Shown piece after piece: positions 59,656-64,000 of a stretch of DNA of 64,000 nt. The position numbers and the translations under genes were made by a program. The notes under the pieces were generated by a model. The model had not been told where the DNA came from and searched no databases. It worked only from the letters and a program-made list of their open reading frames with translations. The stretch spans positions 1,302,001-1,366,000 of the forward strand of contig NZ_CP060790.1 of NCBI RefSeq assembly GCF_014489595.1, read 5' to 3'. Positions within the stretch are counted from its first letter, which is position 1; each line of letters opens with the position of its first letter. The stretch comes from Paenacidovorax monticola (GTDB taxonomy: Bacteria; Pseudomonadota; Gammaproteobacteria; Burkholderiales; Burkholderiaceae_C).

Positions 59656-59964
59656 ATGGATATTGCCGAGCCCCTGTTCACGGTCGCCCTGCGCGACTAT
59701 CCCGAAGACCTGCCCGCCAAGGACCGCAGCGCGGCCGAGGCCCGCTATGCCAAGGAGCTGGAGCGGCAGTTCGGCTCGCCCGGGCAAGTGGCCGCGGCGC
59801 TGGACACCATGCACAGCCTGGAAGAGTCGCCACCCGAGGTGGTATCCCCCAGCGAACTGGCGCTGCTCAAACACTGGGGCAAGGCCAGCACCGCAGCGCG
59901 CCAAGCAGGCTTCCGCGACCTGGGCGATGCCGAGGCCGCCTACTTCGACGTGCAACTGTCCTGA
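59656..59964 (+). CDS. SOS-controlled small acidic protein of unknown function
   Basis: A 102-residue protein, acidic and mostly helical (EARYAKELERQFGSPGQVAAAL), no membrane segment, no family recognised. TGGAGAG lies before the start. The LexA box right upstream suggests induction by DNA damage; a damage-response or phage-related role is inference. Confidence 0.72.
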   Translation: MDIAEPLFTVALRDYPEDLPAKDRSAAEARYAKELERQFGSPGQVAAALDTMHSLEESPPEVVSPSELALLKHWGKASTAARQAGFRDLGDAEAAYFDVQLS

Positions 59965-60007
59965 GGGCTACACGCCCCCGCGCATCAAGGCGCCACGCTC
60001 AACCTGC

Positions 60008-60199
60008 TATACTGCGCCCTTTGGTGGGATTGCCTCACCAGACTGCCTGCGCAGGCAACGCCGCATTTCACGACGGCACGTCGAACCAGAGCCCTCACGA
60101 CGACAAAAACAAAGAGTGCTCCTGCATGGAATGTGCCGTAACGTGGGCCGCGTAAGTGCCCACGGCCAACACCTCAGCCCGCCTTGTGCGGGCTTTTTT
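60008..60199 (+). ncRNA. Candidate short RNA or leader with terminator
   Basis: A -10 sequence TATACT (60008-60013) is followed about 165 bases later by a clean terminator: AGCCCGC (60176-60182) with GCGGGCT (60188-60194) and T-run. Inside is a tiny frame MECAVTWAA (60126-60155) whose end overlaps a hairpin GTGGGC/GCCCAC (60143-60148 with 60158-60163). It could be an independent small RNA or an attenuating leader for the gene at 60337. I could not match a known RNA family. Confidence 0.45.
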
Positions 60200-60308
60200 G
60201 CGGGCAGAAAGAACATTTATCTACTCATATTCATTTAATTGATTATTTTTGTACTCAATACAACACCCATGCCATCCAGAATGTCCTGAGCATATTTCAC
60301 ATGCCATA

Positions 60309-60324
60309 CTGTGCGTTTGCACAG
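60309..60324. promoter_or_regulatory. LexA-like palindrome CTGTGCGTTTGCACAG
   Basis: Perfect six-base arms fitting CTGT-N8-ACAG, 12 bases before the start of small membrane-protein copy 2. Its centre is less AT-rich than a typical SOS box, so affinity is uncertain. Confidence 0.55.
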
Positions 60325-60336
60325 TAGCATTGCACC

Positions 60337-60617
60337 ATGAGCTTCGACCAGATCGCCATCGCCATCCTGGGTGCCGCCGCGGCCTGGCTTTCCCAGGCCC
60401 GTGGCGAGAACGCGCGCCGCTGGGCCTGCATCTTCGGCATGCTGGGCCAGCCGTTCTGGTTCTACGCGAGCTGGAAGGTCGGCCAGTGGGGCGTGTTCGC
60501 GGTCAGCGTGCTGTATGCCCTGGCCTGGATGAAGGGCGTGTGGGTGTACTGGATCCGTCCCCGCCCGCCACGGGCGTGGGCACCATCCAGCTCTCGCCCG
60601 ACAGCCGGCTCCCCTGA
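60337..60617 (+). CDS. Small membrane protein, copy 2 of a local duplication (one apparent frameshift)
   Basis: About 93 residues after adding one C at 60564-60566, which restores WIRPRPATGVGTIQL and a stop matching copy 1. Same helices and motifs as copy 1 (DQIAIAILGAAAAWLSQAR, ARRWACIFGMLGQPFWFYA). A LexA-like box lies just upstream, absent from copy 1, so the two copies are probably regulated differently. Confidence 0.75.
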
Positions 60618-60820
60618 GTCTCACTCTGCGTATCCGCAAGACGGGCCCCCGTCGCGGCCACACCGAGGCATTCGACGGCCGCAAGAAACCGGGCAGGTTT
60701 GGTGTGCCCGGCCAGACCTGGACCGAAGCGCATGTTCCAGGGTGCCGCCATCTTGCGGGGCCTGGCGACTGCCTCTGCCATCGCGGTATCGGCCATCACC
60801 GGCAAGCCAACGAATACTGA
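60614..60820 (+). pseudogene. Decayed relative of the 58723 gene
   Basis: Overlapping the stop of copy 2, a frame without ATG/GTG/TTG (only CTG) reads SLTLRIRKTGPRRGH, comparable with ILTLRIHRAGPGHYR in 58723-58988, and then diverges. It looks like the second gene of the duplicated pair after loss of its start. Confidence 0.45.
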
Positions 60821-60891
60821 GGCGAAACGGCACTCGCCCCCCTCGCCAGGGCTGCCCGTTACACTGATTTCTGGTCCAGGATCGGCGAAAG

Positions 60892-62181
60892 GTGGCAGGC
60901 TTGCATTTCGATATCGTGATCGTTGGAGGGGGCGCCGGAGGGCTCGAGCTTGCGGCGCGGCTAGGGCGTCAACTGGGCAGGGCCCAGGGCCGGGAGCGCG
61001 TGCTGCTCGTGGACAAGTTTCCGTTCCATATCTGGAAGCCGACCTTGCACGAAGTGGCCGCCGGCACGCTGGACGCGCACCAGGAAGGGCTGTCCTACAC
61101 AGTGCTGGCGCGGCGCAATCACTTCAGTTTCACCATGGGCGAGCTGTGCGCGCTGGACGCCCAGCGCAAGACCATCACGCTGGAGGCCATCCGCGGCACC
61201 GGAGGCGAGGAGATCGTGCCCTCGCGCACACTCAGCTTCCAGCGTCTGGTGCTGGCGCTGGGCAGCGGCTCCAACGCATTCGGCACGCCCGGCATCGCGC
61301 ATGCCTACCTGCTGGAGAACGTACGCGACGCGCAGCGCTTCCATGCCGATTGGCTGAGCGCGAGCGCGCGGGCCTCGTTCTCCAGCGAGCACAGCCTGTC
61401 CATCGCGATCGTGGGCGCGGGCGCCACGGGGGTGGAGTTATCGGCCGAACTGCTGGAGGCCCATGCCGTCCTGCTGGAAAGCCTGGGCAGCGCGCAGCGC
61501 TTCCGGCTTGACATCACCCTGGTGGAAGGCGGCGACCGCATCCTGGGCGGGCTGCCCCCGCGCATCTCGGAACAGGCCATGGTGGCGCTGCAGCGCAAGC
61601 AAGTCCGCGTGCTCACGGGCACGCGGGTGCAAGAGCTGCGCAAGGGGGTGCTGCTCACCTCGGCGGGCGAGATCGGCGCCGACATGATCGTCTGGGCGGC
61701 CGGCATCAAGGCGGCGGACGCCAACGCCCGGCTCGGGCTGGAGACCAACCGGCTCAACCAATTCGCCGTGGACGCGCACCTGCGCACCTCGGCGCCGGAC
61801 ATCTACGCCATGGGCGACTGCGCGGCCTGCCCGTGGGAAGACGGCAAGACCGTACCCGCGCGCGCCCAGGCCGCGCACCAGCAGGCCACCTACCTGGCCC
61901 AGGTGCTCTCCGCCCTGCTGCGCGAGCGCGCCATGACCGCACCGTTCGCGTACCAGGACCTCGGCTCCCTGGTCTCGCTGGGGGACAACAAGGGCGTGGG
62001 CAACCTCATGGGCGGACTGGCCGGGCGCAACTTCTTCGTCGAAGGCCTGATCGCCAAGTGGATGTACATGTCGCTGCACCTCATGCACCACCGCGCCATC
62101 CTGGGCACGGGCAAGACGGTGCTGCTGGCCGTCGCGCGCCTGCTGCAGCAGCGCGTATCAGGGCGGCTCAAGCTGCACTGA
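60892..62181 (+). CDS. ndh: Type II NADH:quinone oxidoreductase (NDH-2)
   Basis: A 429-residue FAD enzyme without proton pumping. FAD motif IVGGGAGGLELAARLG at the N-terminus, NADH motif IVGAGATGVELSAEL near 165, and a second FAD motif DIYAMGDCAACP near 303. The C-terminus (KWMYMSLHLMHHRAILG) forms the membrane-binding helices. Start: GTG at 60892, though AAAGGTGG overlapping it would better serve a TTG three codons later (60901). Confidence 0.92.
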   Translation: MAGLHFDIVIVGGGAGGLELAARLGRQLGRAQGRERVLLVDKFPFHIWKPTLHEVAAGTLDAHQEGLSYTVLARRNHFSFTMGELCALDAQRKTITLEAIRGTGGEEIVPSRTLSFQRLVLALGSGSNAFGTPGIAHAYLLENVRDAQRFHADWLSASARASFSSEHSLSIAIVGAGATGVELSAELLEAHAVLLESLGSAQRFRLDITLVEGGDRILGGLPPRISEQAMVALQRKQVRVLTGTRVQELRKGVLLTSAGEIGADMIVWAAGIKAADANARLGLETNRLNQFAVDAHLRTSAPDIYAMGDCAACPWEDGKTVPARAQAAHQQATYLAQVLSALLRERAMTAPFAYQDLGSLVSLGDNKGVGNLMGGLAGRNFFVEGLIAKWMYMSLHLMHHRAILGTGKTVLLAVARLLQQRVSGRLKLH

Positions 62182-62209
62182 GGCGTGCGCCGCCACGGCG
62201 CGGCGCGCC

Positions 62210-64000
62210 TCAGCCGCCCACGCGCCACCAGCGCGGCAGCAGCGCCCGCACCTCGGCGCGCCGGTAGCGATCGTCGATGAGGACCACCACGCCCCGGTCC
62301 TGCTCGCTGCGGATCACGCGGCCCGCCGCCTGCACCACCTTGCGCAGGCCCGGGTAGAGGTAGGTGTAGTCGTAGCCCTTGTCCGCGCCGAAATGGCGGT
62401 CCATGGCGCGCCGCATCTGCTCGTTGACGGGGTTGACCTGGGGCAGCCCCAGCGTGGCCACGAAGGCGCCGATCAGGCGCTCGCCCGGCAGATCCACCCC
62501 TTCGGAGAACGCGCCGCCCAGCACCGCGAAGCCGATGCCCCGCCCCCTTCGGCAAAGCGCGCCAGAAAAGCCGCGCGCCCCTCCTCGTCCATGGCCGGCG
62601 TCTGCAGCCACAGCGGCAGTTGCGGGTGCGCCTGCCGCACGCAGTCGGCCGCGCGCTGCAGGTAGTCGAAGCTGCTGAAAAAGCACAGATAATTGCCCGG
62701 CTGGCGCGCGTACTGCGCGGCCACCAGGTCGGCGATGGGCTGCAGCGACCGCTCGCGGTCGCGCCAGCGCGTGGAGATGTGGCCGGCCACCCGCACATCG
62801 AGCTGCTCGGCCTGGAACGGCGAGCCGGCCTCAGTCCAGCGCGTGCCTTCGGGCAGCCCCAGCATGTCGCGGTAGAAATGCGGCGGGCTCAGCGTGCCCG
62901 AGAAGAGCACCGTGGCATGCGCCCCTGCGTGGCGCGCCCGCAGGTGAGGCGCCGGCACCACGTTGCGGATGCACAGCGTCGAGGCCCGCGCCCCGCGCGG
63001 GCCGGGCCCGCCGGGCAGCAGGTGCACATCGAACAGCGCATGGCCGCCGAACTGCTCGGCCAGCGCCATGAACTGCAGCGCCTCCCAGTAGAAGGCCAGC
63101 ACCGGATCGCCAGGCAGCATGGGACGGTCCGCCTGGGCATCGGCGATGGCGCCCACGGCGCGCTGCACGGCGCCCAGCAGCGCGGCAGGCACTTCCTCAT
63201 GGGCCTGGTAGCTGGCGGCCTGCGCCTTGTTCAGGGCGCTCCAGGCGCGCTGCAGCCGATCCAGCGCCTTGCGCACCGCACCGCTCGCGGCCTTGCGCGC
63301 GCCGGCCAGCGCGAACTGCGACAGCTCCGCCGTGTACATGCGCCGCGCGCGCTCGGGCAGGTTGTGGGCCTCGTCCACCAGCACGCCCACCCTCCACTGC
63401 TGGGCCTGCGCCAGCGCGTACAGCATGGCCGAGGTGTCGTAGAAATAGTGGTAGTCGGCCACCACCACGTCGCTCCAGCGCACCAGCTCCTGCGCCAGGT
63501 AATAGGGGCAGACCGCGTGCGCCAGCGCCACGCCGCGCACGGCCGGCGCATCCCAGGGCCCGGGCTGCGCCAGGGCCTGGGCGCGCGCGGCCGGCAGCCG
63601 GTCGTAGAAGCCCCGCGCCAGCGGGCACGAATCGCCATGGCAGGCCTTGTCCGGGTGCTCGCAGGCCTTGTCGCGCGCCAGCACATCGAGCACACGCAGC
63701 CGCTGCCCGTGCGCCGGGGCGCCCAGCGCGCGGCCAATGGCGTCCAGCGCCTGCAACGCCAGCGCGTGGCCCGTGCCCTTGGCGGTGAGGAAGAACAGCT
63801 TGTCCAGCCCCTGGCCCGTGCTGGCCTTGAGCATGGGAAAGATCGTGCCCAGCGTCTTGCCGATGCCCGTAGGTGCCTGCGCCATCAGGCACTGGCCGCC
63901 CGCCTCGGCGCGCGCGCTGCGGTACACGGCCACGGCCAGCTCACGCTGCCCCGCGCGAAAGCGCTCCATGGGAAACGCCAGCGCCGCCAGCGCCGCGTCG
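62210..64000 (-). CDS. Rad3/DinG-like ATP-dependent DNA helicase (5' end outside window, one apparent frameshift)
   Basis: The frame is open at the window edge; about 597 residues are visible. Walker A PTGIGKT, four Cys of an iron-sulfur domain (in CEHPDKACHGDSCPL and AVCPYY), the DEAH-type VDEAHNLPERA and motif VI QAAGRVIRSEQDRG are present, as in XPD/DinG helicases. Relatives carry an upstream nuclease-like domain of about 200 residues, expected beyond 64000. The break near 62543-62547 needs one C (plus strand). Confidence 0.9.

Noticed and set aside
60008-60199. 6S RNA, tmRNA or 4.5S RNA
   Set aside because: I could not find the conserved bubble, the tag frame with tRNA-like ends or the GGAAGGAAGCAG-type loop needed for these families.
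57760-60820. Complete prophage or integrative element
   Set aside because: No integrase, attachment repeats, tRNA or structural genes are visible; only small genes and LexA boxes hint at phage origin.

Overview
The window is GC-rich DNA that reads as a betaproteobacterium of the family Comamonadaceae (Acidovorax/Alicycliphilus-like). Grounds: the overall gene content, a short C-terminal-motif H-NS protein, a monofunctional ArgA, many paralogous MetQ lipoprotein-type binding proteins, and dispersed repeats of a kind I associate with this family. This is inference from content; no rRNA is present. Coding density is high.

Layout. 0-2.7 kb: chromate module (chrA cut by the window edge, a ChrB C-terminal-domain protein, a DMT exporter with a histidine-rich tail). 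2.8-10.3 kb: housekeeping and small regulatory genes, ending in a large hrpA. 10.5-12.9 kb: a Phe-rich leader peptide and attenuator, a small basic protein and a soluble AAA+/M41 metalloprotease. 13-20.5 kb: argA, a class A beta-lactamase with a divergent AmpR-type regulator, HD-GYP and MHYT signalling proteins, trhO and a glutathione transferase. 20.5-26.6 kb: dsbB, the sulfate transporter sbp-cysTWA, a small serine hydrolase and a 1-Cys peroxiredoxin. 26.6-34.7 kb: regulators paired with azoR, an O-methyltransferase, a broken ModE-like gene, benE, a MocR regulator and an FMN reductase.

The main system is at 34.8-39.4 kb: a minus-strand operon rhodanese - serine O-acetyltransferase - XRE regulator - family 2A encapsulin shell - cysteine desulfurase with a long disordered N-terminal cargo domain. 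This is a sulfur-storing protein nanocompartment. It lies inside a sulfur island: metNIQ directly upstream in the same direction (39.6-42.0 kb), two more metQ genes, and a second metNIQ followed by an acireductone-dioxygenase-like cupin and a DUF6817 protein (43.1-48.3 kb). A shared box (AATwTATTC...TTAAG) lies upstream of sbp, the peroxiredoxin gene and one metQ, which suggests one sulfur regulon.

48.5-52.6 kb holds a compact chemosensory-like module: a membrane receptor fused to an Hpt/HATPase kinase, a membrane-anchored MCP signalling domain, a CheX-type phosphatase and a CheY, with no CheW/R/B. 53.4-57.6 kb holds an AcoR-type sigma-54 activator divergent from an aldehyde dehydrogenase and a DUF779 gene. 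57.7-60.9 kb looks like a small accessory patch: an H-NS gene, two paralogous small membrane proteins, LexA-type boxes and terminated short transcripts. The window ends with a type II NADH dehydrogenase and a partial Rad3-like helicase.

A caution on the data: at least 26 frame breaks in 17 otherwise well-conserved genes can each be repaired by adding one G or C to a G/C run. They are almost certainly consensus errors rather than pseudogenes. I therefore annotate these genes as single CDSs and state where each break lies.
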